Below are positions 1 through 10,706 of a DNA stretch of 64,000 nt, in pieces. Numbering within the stretch: position 1 is the first letter of the stretch; every line of letters starts with the position of its first letter. Both the position numbers and the translations under genes were made by a program. Source of the DNA: Bombiscardovia asteroides_K. GTDB taxonomy: Bacteria > Actinomycetota > Actinomycetes > Actinomycetales > Bifidobacteriaceae. The stretch spans positions 2,151,408 to 2,215,407 of the forward strand of contig NZ_CP181447.1 in assembly GCF_048001765.1 (NCBI RefSeq). Reading direction: 5' to 3'. The notes beneath the pieces were generated by a model. It worked only from the letters and a program-made list of their open reading frames with translations, was not told the DNA's origin and searched no databases.

Positions 1-1331
1 GCCATGGCGAAGATGGCCTGGTAGAACATGACCGTCTCGGCTCCCTCTCTGAAGACCGCCAGGAAGGAGAGCAGGGCCAGGGAGATCACACTGCCCTTGA
101 AGATGGCCGCCACCGTCCGGCTTCGGATGTAGTGGTTCCAGGATTCCACAGAGGACTTGGACAGCATCCAGTTGCTGGTGTAGAGCAACATGAGCATAGC
201 CACCAGGGCCACCACGCCCTCCAGGATCTCCTGCTGGGGACCATTCCCGTTGAAGAGCAGGGTGAAGAGCAGGGCCACCAGACCGCTGGCCACCAGACCC
301 GCTGCAATGCCCCAGTAGATGTGCCCAACCTTGTCTTTATGGCCGGACTTGACCAGATAGGCAATGATGGCCGCCACCACCAGGATGGCCTCCAGTCCCT
401 CACGCAGCAGGACTACGAAGGCCTGGCCGAAGGCGGAGGTCAGGAAGGACGTCCACCCATTGACCTGGTCCGCGGCGCCTCCGTCCAGAATTGCTGCGTC
501 CTCGACTAGCATGCTCTTCAGGTCGTTCACCAGGGTTTTGGCCGGCTTGCCCGCCACCATGGCCATCCGGGTCTCCTTGAACTGGTACTCGACCTGGGAG
601 ACCCTGTTGCCGCTGATGGCGTTCATGACGTTCTTCTCGAAGCCCAGCTTCTCGTAATACTGGTAATAGGCCTTGTTGACCAGGTCGGATCCCGCCTGGC
701 CCTGCCCCTTGGATGCTTGCGCGAGTGCCTGATCCAGGATGGGCGTCATCTCGTGGGCCACCTGGGTCCAGGTCCGGTCGCCCTTGCCCTTGTTCCGATG
801 CTTCTTGGCCGCGTCCAGCCTTTGACGGTCCGCCTTGATCTGCTCCTGCTGAGCCTTGGCATAGGCACGGGGATTGGCCAGCCCTTGGGTGGCATCCAGC
901 TGGGTGGCCGCAGCGGCCAGATCGGCCTTGAGTTTTTCGCTGCCCTGGGTCAGGGTCTGTCCGGCATCCGGGGCGTAGGCCTGATTCTGCAGGGCCTGGA
1001 ACTGCCCGTCCAGTGCGTTGCGCCTGTCCTGCCCCAGGGTCGACTCCACGACCGAGACGAATCCGGAACCCACGTAGCCCACGTTGTAGGCTCCCATGAA
1101 TTCCGATGCCGCCCCGGCGCGATCCCCCCTGGCATAGTCCTCACAACCTCGATCCAGCTGATGGGATACGGAACCAGCCACCTGGGTCCAGCTGTCATAA
1201 TCCGTGGCTCCGCTCGCCGCCATAGCCGACTGCGGAGTCTGCAGGACCAGGAATATCAGGGCCAAGAGCAGGCATGAGAGCAGGGAGCCAGCGGTCCTGG
1301 CCACTCGTGTCCTGCCGACCTGTGCAACCAT
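1..1331 (-). CDS. efeU: FTR1-family iron permease (EfeU-like), C-terminus beyond the window
   Basis: The reading frame runs from ATG at 1331 off the left edge; 443 residues are visible. Residues 15-38 look like a signal or membrane segment ending near AMAAS. Residues 40-295 form an extracytoplasmic, Gln/Lys/Ala-rich helical region. The permease core follows, with the two hallmark motifs of FTR1/EfeU channels: REGLE at 310-314 and REGAE at 428-432. In this family the Glu residues of these motifs bind iron during membrane transport. Several hydrophobic segments lie between and around them. An AAGGAG ribosome site precedes the ATG. Bifidobacteria are known to use an efeU/efeO-type (bfeUO) ferrous uptake system, so the partner periplasmic protein and peroxidase would be expected to the left of the window; that is inference. 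The N-terminal extension before the permease is a feature of one subset of FTR1 proteins. Upstream, around 1404-1422, a sequence weakly resembles a DtxR-type iron box. Confidence 0.85.
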   Translation of the reverse strand, partial: MVAQVGRTRVARTAGSLLSCLLLALIFLVLQTPQSAMAASGATDYDSWTQVAGSVSHQLDRGCEDYARGDRAGAASEFMGAYNVGYVGSGFVSVVESTLGQDRRNALDGQFQALQNQAYAPDAGQTLTQGSEKLKADLAAAATQLDATQGLANPRAYAKAQQEQIKADRQRLDAAKKHRNKGKGDRTWTQVAHEMTPILDQALAQASKGQGQAGSDLVNKAYYQYYEKLGFEKNVMNAISGNRVSQVEYQFKETRMAMVAGKPAKTLVNDLKSMLVEDAAILDGGAADQVNGWTSFLTSAFGQAFVVLLREGLEAILVVAAIIAYLVKSGHKDKVGHIYWGIAAGLVASGLVALLFTLLFNGNGPQQEILEGVVALVAMLMLLYTSNWMLSKSSVESWNHYIRSRTVAAIFKGSVISLALLSFLAVFREGAETVMFYQAIFAM

Positions 1332-1490
1332 GGGCGATGATCTCCTTCGTCAGTCCCTCGTAATCGAACCTGCGGGAAACGGAGGCCGATTTGACAACTA
1401 CCGAAAATCAATCTAGCCCAAGCACAAATGGAAAAACAGACTTGTTTATAGCGTTTTGAGGCCATATAATGCGCCCACGCTCGCAGGCGG

Positions 1491-2981
1491 TCAGTCGACC
1501 GACAACGGCTCACCCTTATGCTTCCACAGACAGATGCCGCCGAACACCAGTAGCCAGACCAATCCCAGTATGGCTGGATACCGGGTGTCGGGAGCCAGGA
1601 AGAGCGAGAGATAGATCAGGACGAAGAAGGCGATGGCAACGGCTCCGGTCACCCGGTAGGCCGGCATGATGAACCCATCAGGCATGAAGTCCTTGCTGGT
1701 CCGGTAGCGACGGTGAGCAAGCAGGGTCAGGATGTAGATGAATATGATGACCGCGCTGGAGCAGGAGGTGAACAGGACGAAAGTATCCTCAAAGCCGGGC
1801 AGCATATGCAGCACCGGGGATAAGAGGATCAGCACTCCGGACAGGACGATGGCCCGGGCGGGCACCTTGCCGCGGCGTGAGATTGTGTGCAGGCTGCGCA
1901 TAACAGGAGAGCGGCCGGCGGCGGCCAGCTGGAAGAGGTTGCGGCCGGCGGAGTAGAGCAGGGAGTTCAGCGAGGAGCTGGCTGCCGTGATGACTACGAA
2001 GAAGACCAGTGCGGCCGCCCAGTCCACCCCGGCGTAACGGAAGACCATGACGAATGGCGAGGTGAAGCTGCCGTCGGCGTTGGGGCGGAAGGAGCGCCAG
2101 GGCACAATCAGCATGATGGCGACCAGGGCACCCACGTAGAAAATCAGTACGCGCAGGATGATCTGATTGATGGCCTTGGGCAGGACCTTACGGGGGTTCT
2201 GGGTCTCGGAGACGGTCACCCCCACGAATTCGATCATCTCATATGCGAAGAAGACCATCTGGAAGCTCATGAAGAAGGCCATCCACCCGTTGGGAGCCAG
2301 GCTCAGGCCGGTGGTGATGTTGTCCAGGCCCGCATGTCCGGCCGGGCTGATCCCGTCCTGTCCCGGCATGTGGACGGCGGGATAGTGGAATCCCGTGATG
2401 ACCATGACCACGGCCGTGGCGATCATGGCCAGGATCAGGGTGATCTTGATCATGGAGAACCAGAACTCGGTCTCCCCGAAAACCCGCACAGCAATCAGGT
2501 TGATGCACACCATGGCCGTCAGGAAGCAGAGCTCGATCAGACCCCGCCAGGCGCTCAGATCAATTCCGAAGGTGCCGAAGAAGGTGACGAAGTAGGTGCC
2601 CACGGCAGTCAGCTCGGACATGCCGATCAGAATGAGCACGATCCAGTAGGACCAGCCGGCGAAGGACCCCCACCCCTGGCCTAAGTAGCGGCTGATGAAG
2701 GCGATGAAGGTGTGCTGGACAGGGCTGCGATACATGAGCTCGCCAATTGCCCGCATGAGCAGGTACATGATCACACCGACGCCGATGTATACCAGGATGA
2801 TGGAGGGTCCGGTCAGGGCTATGGACTTGCCCGATCCCAGGAAGAGCCCGGTACCGATGGTGCCGCCAATGGCGATGAACTGCACATGTCGATTGCTCAG
2901 ACCACGTTCCATGCCGTCGCCTGCCGAGGTGCTGTCACCTTGATTCTGCTGTGCCACAGGGCCATTGCCCGTACGGTTCAT
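1491..2981 (-). CDS. APC-family amino acid permease (CycA/AapA-like)
   Basis: This 496-residue polytopic membrane protein belongs to the amino acid-polyamine-organocation superfamily. Near the start it has the family signature GGTIGTGLFLGSG, with the unwound TM1 substrate loop, followed by about 12 hydrophobic helices. Another family landmark, FGETEFWFSMIKI, lies in the middle third. Overall it resembles the D-serine/D-alanine/glycine and proline-type branch more than the aromatic branch, but substrate cannot be read from sequence. The start ATG at 2981 was chosen because an AAGGAGG ribosome site lies about 9 nt upstream; a longer frame upstream to 3182 lacks support. It is divergent from the permease starting at 3287. 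The 305-bp spacer must carry both promoters. Confidence 0.88.
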   Translation of the reverse strand: MNRTGNGPVAQQNQGDSTSAGDGMERGLSNRHVQFIAIGGTIGTGLFLGSGKSIALTGPSIILVYIGVGVIMYLLMRAIGELMYRSPVQHTFIAFISRYLGQGWGSFAGWSYWIVLILIGMSELTAVGTYFVTFFGTFGIDLSAWRGLIELCFLTAMVCINLIAVRVFGETEFWFSMIKITLILAMIATAVVMVITGFHYPAVHMPGQDGISPAGHAGLDNITTGLSLAPNGWMAFFMSFQMVFFAYEMIEFVGVTVSETQNPRKVLPKAINQIILRVLIFYVGALVAIMLIVPWRSFRPNADGSFTSPFVMVFRYAGVDWAAALVFFVVITAASSSLNSLLYSAGRNLFQLAAAGRSPVMRSLHTISRRGKVPARAIVLSGVLILLSPVLHMLPGFEDTFVLFTSCSSAVIIFIYILTLLAHRRYRTSKDFMPDGFIMPAYRVTGAVAIAFFVLIYLSLFLAPDTRYPAILGLVWLLVFGGICLWKHKGEPLSVD

Positions 2982-3145
2982 GCGACTGCACCTCCTTGTC
3001 TTCACAACCCATCTATCGTCACCGGCCAGAAGGGGACATCCTGTCGAGGCCGGTAGGTCAGCAATACCACAGAGGTGCCGATAACCGGGAACAGATGGCA
3101 GGCACCGACGCCCATGGTAGGGCCCGACAATCACGATTCGGTGAA

Positions 3146-3176
3146 TTGACCGTCTCATATGGCGGACCCCTATATT
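3146..3176 (+). promoter_or_regulatory. candidate promoter for the 3287 permease
   Basis: TTGACC at 3146-3151 and TATATT at 3171-3176 resemble sigma-70-type -35 and -10 elements, but the 19-bp spacer is slightly long. A transcript from here would have a leader of about 105 nt. No riboswitch-like structure was recognised in the 2982-3286 divergent spacer. Confidence 0.3.
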
Positions 3177-3286
3177 CCACAATGCAAAGGTCTTATCATT
3201 CCGCGCGGTTCGGCTCCGATAGGGTTGGCCCTGTCAGCCGGTCATATTCAGCTGACAACCATCACCACCTAAGGAATGGCATCCCC

Positions 3287-4747
3287 ATGGATCAACCCAA
3301 GGAGCCGCAGGGCAAGAACCTGCGCAAAACCCTGAAGAACAGGCACATCCAGCTCATCTCGCTGGGCGGCGCCATCGGGACGGGACTCTTCTACGGGTCC
3401 GGGGAATCCATCTCATTGGCAGGGCCGGCCATCATCATCGCCTATCTGATAGGCGGTCTGGCCATCTTCATGATCGTCAGGGCCATGAGCGAAATGAGCG
3501 TGGAAGACCCCAAGTCCGGCGCCTTCAGCTACTACGCCACCCGCTACTGGTCCAAGCGGGCAGGTTTCGTTTCAGGGTGGAACTACTGGATGAACTACGT
3601 GCTGGTATCCATGGTCGAACTGTCCGTGGTGGGCACCTTCGTCAACTTCTGGTTCCCGGCAATACCCGCCTGGGTCTCTGCGGCCTTCTTCCTGGTGGTC
3701 ATCACGGCAGCCAATCTGATGGGAGTCAGCAAGTTCGGCGAGTTCGAGTTCTGGTTCGCCATCATCAAGATCGCGGCCATCGTCGCCATGATCATCGGCG
3801 GACTGGCTGTCGTGGTCATGGCCCTGCCCACTGCCAACGGACTGCGGGCCTCCTTTGCCAACTGGTTCACCGTGGGCGGCGGATTCCTGCCCAACGGACT
3901 CATGCGTCACGGGGCCAATGGCCAGTGGACCGGTCTGCTTATGTCGCTGGCGGTGGTCATGTTCAGCTTCGGCGGCACGGAACTCATCGGCATCACCGCG
4001 GGAGAGGCCTCCGATCCCCGTCGGACCATCCCCAAGGCCACCAACGCCATCATCTGGAGGATCCTGGTCTTCTACATCCTGACGCTTGGGGTGATCATGG
4101 CCGTGGTCCCCTGGAACGCCATCGGCAAGCCCAATGCTCAGGGTATGGTCGTCAGCCCCTTCGTCCAGATCTTCGACTCGGTTGGAGTCCACGCGGCCGC
4201 AGGCATCCTCAACTTCGTCTGCCTGACCGCAGTCATGAGCGTCTACAACTCGGCCCTCTACTCCAACTCCCGCATGCTCTTCTCCCTGGCCCGGCAGGGC
4301 AATGCCCCCAAGTATCTGGGGAAGCTGTCCAAGGGAGGGGTGCCCTACGCAGGAGTGCTGACATCGGCCTGCATCATCGCCCTGGCCGTGGTCGTGGTCT
4401 TCCTCTGGCCCCAGTTCGCCTTCAACTACCTGATGAGCATCGCCACAATCTCGGCCATCATCAACTGGTCAATGATCATGGTGACCGAGATGCTCTTCCG
4501 GCGTGCTGTTGCCCGCGGCGAGGGACCCGGCGACCTGGCGGGCAAGACCGGCGAAAACGCTCTGAACGCCCTGCACTTCAAGCTGCCCTTTGCCCGGGTG
4601 ACCCCCTGGGCGGTCCTGGCCTTCCTAGCCATGATCGTGGTGCTCATGTGCTTCTCGTCCAGCTACCGGGTGGCCGTCATCGCCGGGCCCATCTGGCTGA
4701 TCGTCCTCCTGGTGGCCTACCAACTGACCCAGCGGCGAGCGCAGTAG
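3287..4747 (+). CDS. APC-family amino acid permease (AroP/PheP-like)
   Basis: A 486-residue amino acid permease with about 12 transmembrane helices. Its N-terminal segment LKNRHIQLISLGGAIGTGLF and the later FGEFEFWFAIIKI, FSFGGTELIGITAGEA and VYNSALYSNSRMLF segments closely follow the aromatic/general amino acid permease branch (E. coli AroP/PheP). Proton-coupled amino acid import at the cytoplasmic membrane is expected. The ATG at 3287 is preceded by AAGGAA about 11 nt upstream. The stop lies only 18 bp from the convergent dehydrogenase gene on the other strand, with no room for a dedicated terminator. Exact substrate is not determinable; aromatic or histidine-type residues are the most likely. 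Confidence 0.88.
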   Translation: MDQPKEPQGKNLRKTLKNRHIQLISLGGAIGTGLFYGSGESISLAGPAIIIAYLIGGLAIFMIVRAMSEMSVEDPKSGAFSYYATRYWSKRAGFVSGWNYWMNYVLVSMVELSVVGTFVNFWFPAIPAWVSAAFFLVVITAANLMGVSKFGEFEFWFAIIKIAAIVAMIIGGLAVVVMALPTANGLRASFANWFTVGGGFLPNGLMRHGANGQWTGLLMSLAVVMFSFGGTELIGITAGEASDPRRTIPKATNAIIWRILVFYILTLGVIMAVVPWNAIGKPNAQGMVVSPFVQIFDSVGVHAAAGILNFVCLTAVMSVYNSALYSNSRMLFSLARQGNAPKYLGKLSKGGVPYAGVLTSACIIALAVVVVFLWPQFAFNYLMSIATISAIINWSMIMVTEMLFRRAVARGEGPGDLAGKTGENALNALHFKLPFARVTPWAVLAFLAMIVVLMCFSSSYRVAVIAGPIWLIVLLVAYQLTQRRAQ

Positions 4748-4765
4748 CGATACAAGCGGGAGAAC

Positions 4766-5722
4766 TCAGCGGCCCTCCTCCTTCTTGCGGTCCGCGACCA
4801 GCGCCTCCAGCAGCCGCCGGTCGCGGTCGGCGATCATGGCCTGGCTCTCGGCCCCCTGCCAGGAATAGAACCCTTGGCCGCTCTTGGCGCCTAGCTCTCC
4901 TGCTTGAACCTTGGCCTTCAAGATCGGATCCTCGCCGGGACGGTTGTCCAAATCGTCGTAGAGGTACTTGGAGATATTGTCGAAGACATCCAATCCTCCC
5001 AGGTCAGCACTGGCGATGGGTCCAAGGATGCTCCACCGCCGCCCAAGGCTGTAGGTGACAATCTCGTCGACGGCCTGCGGGGTGGCGATGCCCTGTTCCA
5101 CGATATTCAGGCACTCCCGAATAACAGCCGCCTGGATGCGATTGCCCACGAATCCGAGTGATTCCGTGGACAGCGCCACGGCATGCTTGCCGATGCGGTT
5201 CATGAGCTCGACCGTGGTGTCCACCACGCCCTGGTCGGTGCCCGCAGCAGGCACCACCTCGACCAGGGGCATGAGCTGGGCGGGATTCCAGAAGTGGGCC
5301 ACAAGGAACCGCTGGGGATGTTGCAGCACCGAGGCGATCTCGGTGGGCCCTAGTCCCGAGGTATTGGTAGCCAGAATGGTCTGCTCGCCAACTATGGTCT
5401 CCACCTGCTGCCAAACCTGGTGCTTGACATCCATGTCTTCCAAGACGGATTCGATGACAAAGTCGGCATCAGCCAGAATGCCGTAATCAGTGTCCTCCTG
5501 AATCCGATCCAGCACGCTCTCCCTCTGATCCTGGGAAATCAGCCCGGCACCGATGAAGGTATCCAGATCATGCTTGATCAATCCCCTCCCACGGTCCAGG
5601 GCCTGGCGGCTGGAGTCCACCAGCCGGACCGGATACCCTCGCATGGCGAACTGGAGCGCCGTGGCATGCCCCATGGTTCCCGCTCCGATATTGCCGATTA
5701 CCTTGATGTCGTCGACCTTCAT
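4766..5722 (-). CDS. 3-hydroxyacyl-CoA dehydrogenase-family NAD-dependent enzyme
   Basis: 318 residues with the two-domain plan of the short 3-hydroxyacyl-CoA dehydrogenase family. The N-terminal Rossmann fold has the dinucleotide loop GAGTMG at 13-18. Then come NTSG at 120-123 and the catalytic-type HFWNP motif with H143, and E155 twelve residues later matches the His-Glu dyad spacing of the family. The C-terminal helical domain includes VGNRIQAAVIRECLNIVEQG. Family members oxidise 3-hydroxyacyl-CoAs or, in the lambda-crystallin/L-gulonate branch, free 3-hydroxy acids. No acyl-CoA dehydrogenase, hydratase or thiolase gene is nearby, so a free hydroxy-acid or amino-acid-derived substrate is as plausible as beta-oxidation. 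The gene is flanked by amino acid permeases, which hints at amino acid metabolism (inference). The ribosome site AGAAGG precedes the ATG. Confidence 0.82.
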   Translation of the reverse strand: MKVDDIKVIGNIGAGTMGHATALQFAMRGYPVRLVDSSRQALDRGRGLIKHDLDTFIGAGLISQDQRESVLDRIQEDTDYGILADADFVIESVLEDMDVKHQVWQQVETIVGEQTILATNTSGLGPTEIASVLQHPQRFLVAHFWNPAQLMPLVEVVPAAGTDQGVVDTTVELMNRIGKHAVALSTESLGFVGNRIQAAVIRECLNIVEQGIATPQAVDEIVTYSLGRRWSILGPIASADLGGLDVFDNISKYLYDDLDNRPGEDPILKAKVQAGELGAKSGQGFYSWQGAESQAMIADRDRRLLEALVADRKKEEGR

Positions 5723-6171
5723 CAGTGGTTGCCTTCTTTCCTAACGAATTCATACTTATCCTAAGGCAGTCAACCGGCGCAACCAGGACCGCCCAGCGCA
5801 GCCAGGGACATTGCGGATTTGCCTATCGATCATCGAGGACAGGTGAGCGGTTTGAGCCTTGTCTGAGAATCCCTCTATGCTGGCCCGTAATTGCAAAACC
5901 ACTGAAGAGGTCGCCGAACCTATCAGTAACCGGGAGCAGACAGTGCGGTGTCGCCCATTCCCGGCGAAAGGAGGCCCGGCCGAAACGGTGCGGATCCGCC
6001 CATCCGTCCCGTTGGGCCCGGGTCGAACAGGTCCGGGACTGTCGCAACCCCATGTTGCGGAGCGCTATGTGCAGTGTCACGGACAGGCAATACGTCTGGA
6101 TTCCGCCTGAGCGGAAATGGTCAGGACCGTCGTCATAGGGCTCTCAGGTCAGTTCGAGGAGAAGAGCAGTC
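5723..6171. other. 449-bp intergenic region, no gene seen
   Basis: This spacer lies between the divergently transcribed dehydrogenase (starting at 5722, minus) and the LysP-like permease (6172, plus). Open frames here have no ribosome sites or recognisable products. I looked for a T-box (conserved AGGGTGG-type sequence) or a lysine riboswitch in front of the permease and saw neither. The downstream start has a good GAGGAG ribosome site. Confidence 0.5.
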
Positions 6172-7647
6172 ATGGCGACCAGGCAGGGCGGAAAAGCCAG
6201 TCCCCCCGCATCCACCGATCGGGTCCAACGCAACCTCAAGACCCGCCACGTCACCATGATCGCCCTGGGCGGCTGCATCGGCACCGGCCTGTTCATGACC
6301 TCCGGCTCCACCATCTCCAAGGCCGGACCGGGAGGCGCGTTGGTGGCCTATGCGGCCATGGGCCTCATGGTCTACTTCCTGATGACCAGCCTGGGCGAGC
6401 TGGCCACCCACCTGCCCACTTCCGGCTCCTTTGCCGCCTACAACACCCGCTATGTGGATCCGGCCCTGGGCTTCGCCATGGGTTGGAACTACTGGCTGAA
6501 CTGGGCCATCACCGTGGCTGTGGACATCTCCACCGCAGCCCTATTGATCCAGTACTGGCTGCCCCACACTCCCGGCTGGGTCTGGAGCCTGCTGGTCCTG
6601 GTGACTATCTTTCTGATCAACGCCCTGACCGTGTCGACCTTTGGCGAGACCGAGTTCTGGCTCTCCCTGATCAAGGTGGTTACGGTGATCGTCTTCCTGG
6701 TCATCGGTCTGGCCATGATCTGTGGAATCATGTTCCGCCCAGCCGTGGGCCTAGGCAATTTCACCTACAAGGACGCCCCCTTCGTGGGAGGATTCCCCGC
6801 CATCCTCAACGTCTTTCTGATTGCAGGCTTCTCCTTCCAAGGCACCGAGCTGATTGGGGTCACGGCCGGCGAATCCAAGGACCCGGCCCGGGCCGTTCCC
6901 AAGGCCATCAACGATGTCTTCTGGCGGATCCTGCTCTTCTATATCCTGTCCATCTTCGTCATCGCCGCGCTGATCCCCTATACCAGCCCCAATCTGCTCA
7001 GCTCCGCCCAGGGCGACATCGCCATGTCGCCCTTCACCCTGGTCTTCCAGCGGGCGGGCCTGGCCTCGGCAGCCAGCATCATGAACGCCATCATCCTGAC
7101 CTCGGTCCTCTCGTCCGCCAACTCGGGGGTCTACGCCTCAACCCGGATGCTCTACGCCCTTGCCAAGGACCATTACGCCCCAGCCTTCTTCGGGCACACC
7201 ACCCGTCATGGCATCCCCATGGCCTCGCTGGTCGCCACTCTGGTGGTCTCCCTGGCCACCTTCGCCGCCAGCATTTTCGGCCAGCGTATCTACATGTGGC
7301 TGGTGGCCGCCTCGGGACTGACCGGATTCATCGTCTGGATCGGCATCGCCCTCAGCCACTATCGCTTCCGCCGCGCCTGGGTGGTCCAGGGCCACCGGGT
7401 TGAGGAGCTGCGCTACCACGCCAAGCTCTTCCCTCTGGGACCCATCCTGGCCCTGATCCTATGCGTCATCGTCATCGGAGGGCAAAACCTCGAAGCCTTC
7501 GTCAACTGGAACTGGCAGGAGATCGGCGTCACCTACATCAGTGTGCCCCTGGTGCTTGCGCTCTACCTGGGCTACAAGATCCGTTACCATACCCGGATCG
7601 TGCCCCTGGAGACGATGGATTTGAGCGGGGATCCGGAATCGCTATGA
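6172..7647 (+). CDS. lysP: LysP-like lysine/amino acid permease, copy 1
   Basis: 491 residues, about 12 membrane helices, APC superfamily. Long stretches follow E. coli LysP, including LKTRHVTMIALGGCIGTGLF, MVYFLMTSLGELATHLP, FSFQGTELIGVTAGES and FWRILLFYILSIFVIAALIP, so lysine import by proton symport is the best guess. The start ATG at 6172 has GAGGAG about 10 nt upstream. The next gene encodes a close paralogue that by eye matches over nearly the full length, so this is a tandem duplication. The two copies differ mostly at the N-terminus, the C-terminus and in scattered conservative changes. Whether both transport lysine or have diverged (for example to ornithine or histidine) is unknown. 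Confidence 0.85.
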   Translation: MATRQGGKASPPASTDRVQRNLKTRHVTMIALGGCIGTGLFMTSGSTISKAGPGGALVAYAAMGLMVYFLMTSLGELATHLPTSGSFAAYNTRYVDPALGFAMGWNYWLNWAITVAVDISTAALLIQYWLPHTPGWVWSLLVLVTIFLINALTVSTFGETEFWLSLIKVVTVIVFLVIGLAMICGIMFRPAVGLGNFTYKDAPFVGGFPAILNVFLIAGFSFQGTELIGVTAGESKDPARAVPKAINDVFWRILLFYILSIFVIAALIPYTSPNLLSSAQGDIAMSPFTLVFQRAGLASAASIMNAIILTSVLSSANSGVYASTRMLYALAKDHYAPAFFGHTTRHGIPMASLVATLVVSLATFAASIFGQRIYMWLVAASGLTGFIVWIGIALSHYRFRRAWVVQGHRVEELRYHAKLFPLGPILALILCVIVIGGQNLEAFVNWNWQEIGVTYISVPLVLALYLGYKIRYHTRIVPLETMDLSGDPESL

Positions 7648-7851
7648 AAGATTTGCCAGCTACCATGACACATTGTGACCACGGGAGCCGAAAGGCCACA
7701 CCAATGGCATAGACTCCCTAAGCGTTCGAGGACCGGCTCAAGGACCCGGCCATATGAACCTATTCCGGCATCCGGCCGGTATATCAGGAATCGCATTTTC
7801 AGTACGACCCCGGACTCCCCGGTGCGTCGCCCAGCCAAAAGGAGGAGGATC

Positions 7852-9357
7852 ATGACGCAGAACACCAGCAATGCAGCGTCGAACACCAATCAATCCGACC
7901 GGGCCGGGCAAGAGCATCATGGCTACGGCAGCGTCAAGCGCAACCTCAAGACCCGTCACATCTCCATGATCGCCCTGGGCGGCTGCATTGGTACCGGCCT
8001 GTTCATGACCTCCGGCTCCACCATCTCCACAGCCGGCCCCGGCGGCGGACTTCTGGCCTATATAGCCATGGGCGTCATGGTCTACTTTCTGATGACCAGT
8101 CTGGGCGAGCTGGCCACCCACCTTCCGGTGTCAGGATCCTTCGCCGCCTACAGCGCCCGCTATGTGGATCCGGCCCTGGGCTTTGCCATGGGCTGGGACT
8201 ACTGGCTGAACTGGACCATCTCGGGAGCAGTGGACATCTCCACCGCAGCCCTGCTCATCCAGTACTGGCTGCCCCACACCCCAGGATGGATCTGGAGCCT
8301 GCTGGTCCTGGTCATCGTCTTCCTGATCAACGCCCTGACGGTCTCCGCATTCGGAGAGACCGAGTTCTGGCTCTCCCTGATCAAGGTGGCCACCATCATC
8401 GTCTTCCTGGTCATCGGCATGGCCATGATCTGCGGAATCATGTTCCAGCCGGCGGTCGGCCTGAAGAACTTCACCTACAAGGACGCCCCCTTCGTGGGAG
8501 GATTCCCGGCCATCATGAGCGTCTTTCTGATCGCCGGCTACTCCTTCCAAGGCACCGAGGTGGTGGGTGTGACCGCCGGCGAGTCCGAGAACCCCGGCAA
8601 GGCGGTTCCCAAGGCCATCAATGACGTCTTCTGGCGGATCCTGCTCTTCTACGTGCTGTCCATCTTCGTCATCGCCGCCCTGATTCCCTACACTAGCCCC
8701 AACCTCTTGGGAGCCTCTGACGGGAACATCGCCATGTCGCCCTTCACCCTGGTCTTCCAGCGGGCCGGCCTGGCCTCGGCAGCCAGCGTCATGAACGCAG
8801 TGGTGCTGACATCCATCCTCTCGGCCGTCAACACCGGAGCCTACGCCTCCAGCCGCATGCTCTACGGACTGGCCAAGGATCACTATGCCCCGGCCATCTT
8901 CGCCAAGACCACCAAGAGGGGCATCCCACTGGCGGCCCTGGTGGCCACGGTCTGCATGTCCCTGGCCACCTTCGCCTCCAGCATCTTCGGCCAGTCCTTC
9001 TATATGTGGTTGGTGACCGCCACAGGACTGACCGGGTTCATCGCCTGGATCGGGATTGCCCTGAGCCACTTCCGCTTCCGGAGGGCCTTCAAGCTCCAGG
9101 GGCACGACCTGAGCGAGCTCAAGTACCACTCCAAGCTCTACCCGTTCGGCCCGGTCCTGGCCATGGTGCTCTGCGTCATCGTCATTGCCGGACAGGATAT
9201 CCCCTCCCTGCTCAGCCTGAACTGGTCGCACATGGCCATGACCTACTTCAGCGTGGTTCTGGTCCTGGTCCTCTACCTGGGCTTCAAGTTCGTCAACCAC
9301 ACCAAGATCGTGCGCCTCAAGGACATGGACGTGTCTGGTGCCGAATCCGCCCAATGA
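7852..9357 (+). CDS. lysP: LysP-like lysine/amino acid permease, copy 2
   Basis: 501 residues, the tandem paralogue of the preceding permease. It shares the LysP-type landmarks (GGCIGTGLFMTSGSTIS, FGETEFWLSLIKV, SPFTLVFQRAGLASAASVMNA). The in-frame sequence extends upstream to 7675, but the ATG at 7852 is strongly favoured because AAAAGGAGGAGG lies just before it. The N-terminal 30 residues are polar and unlike copy 1. The 204-bp gap between the copies contains no terminator that I can see, so co-transcription is possible. Its own strong ribosome site suggests high translation. Confidence 0.86.
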   Translation: MTQNTSNAASNTNQSDRAGQEHHGYGSVKRNLKTRHISMIALGGCIGTGLFMTSGSTISTAGPGGGLLAYIAMGVMVYFLMTSLGELATHLPVSGSFAAYSARYVDPALGFAMGWDYWLNWTISGAVDISTAALLIQYWLPHTPGWIWSLLVLVIVFLINALTVSAFGETEFWLSLIKVATIIVFLVIGMAMICGIMFQPAVGLKNFTYKDAPFVGGFPAIMSVFLIAGYSFQGTEVVGVTAGESENPGKAVPKAINDVFWRILLFYVLSIFVIAALIPYTSPNLLGASDGNIAMSPFTLVFQRAGLASAASVMNAVVLTSILSAVNTGAYASSRMLYGLAKDHYAPAIFAKTTKRGIPLAALVATVCMSLATFASSIFGQSFYMWLVTATGLTGFIAWIGIALSHFRFRRAFKLQGHDLSELKYHSKLYPFGPVLAMVLCVIVIAGQDIPSLLSLNWSHMAMTYFSVVLVLVLYLGFKFVNHTKIVRLKDMDVSGAESAQ

Positions 9358-9555
9358 GGCAGTAGGCGCGGTGGACGCCCTGTAAATAGTTCAACGTCCT
9401 TATATAACCAATGGTGCCCCGCAGATGGTCGTTCCACCCGCAGGGCACCGCCGTATATCCTCCAGCATTGAATATTTCACACATCCATGTGACCAATCCG
9501 GTCAACGAACAATCTGACCGCCCGATTGAAACGTGAGCGTCGGGACACGACAACG

Positions 9556-9606
9556 AAATGGCCGTTCCGTCATCGGCATTGCATCCGGATGAGGGAACGG
9601 CCATTT
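9556..9606. terminator. long hairpin between convergent lysP-like gene and ilvC
   Basis: A perfect 13-bp inverted repeat (9556-9568 with 9594-9606, AAATGGCCGTTCC type) continues inward with five further pairs after one mismatch. It lies between a plus-strand gene ending at 9357 and the minus-strand ilvC ending at 9657, so it can serve as a bidirectional terminator, although the following T-runs are short. The rest of 9358-9656 shows no gene. Confidence 0.6.
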
Positions 9607-9656
9607 GCTGAATGGTCAGTCGGACTATGCAGGGTCCTCCCGACAGAACCTAGAGG

Positions 9657-10706
<1,050 letters not shown>

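Noticed and set aside
5723..6171. Riboswitch or T-box before the LysP-like permease
   Set aside because: None of the conserved T-box or lysine-riboswitch sequence blocks was found.
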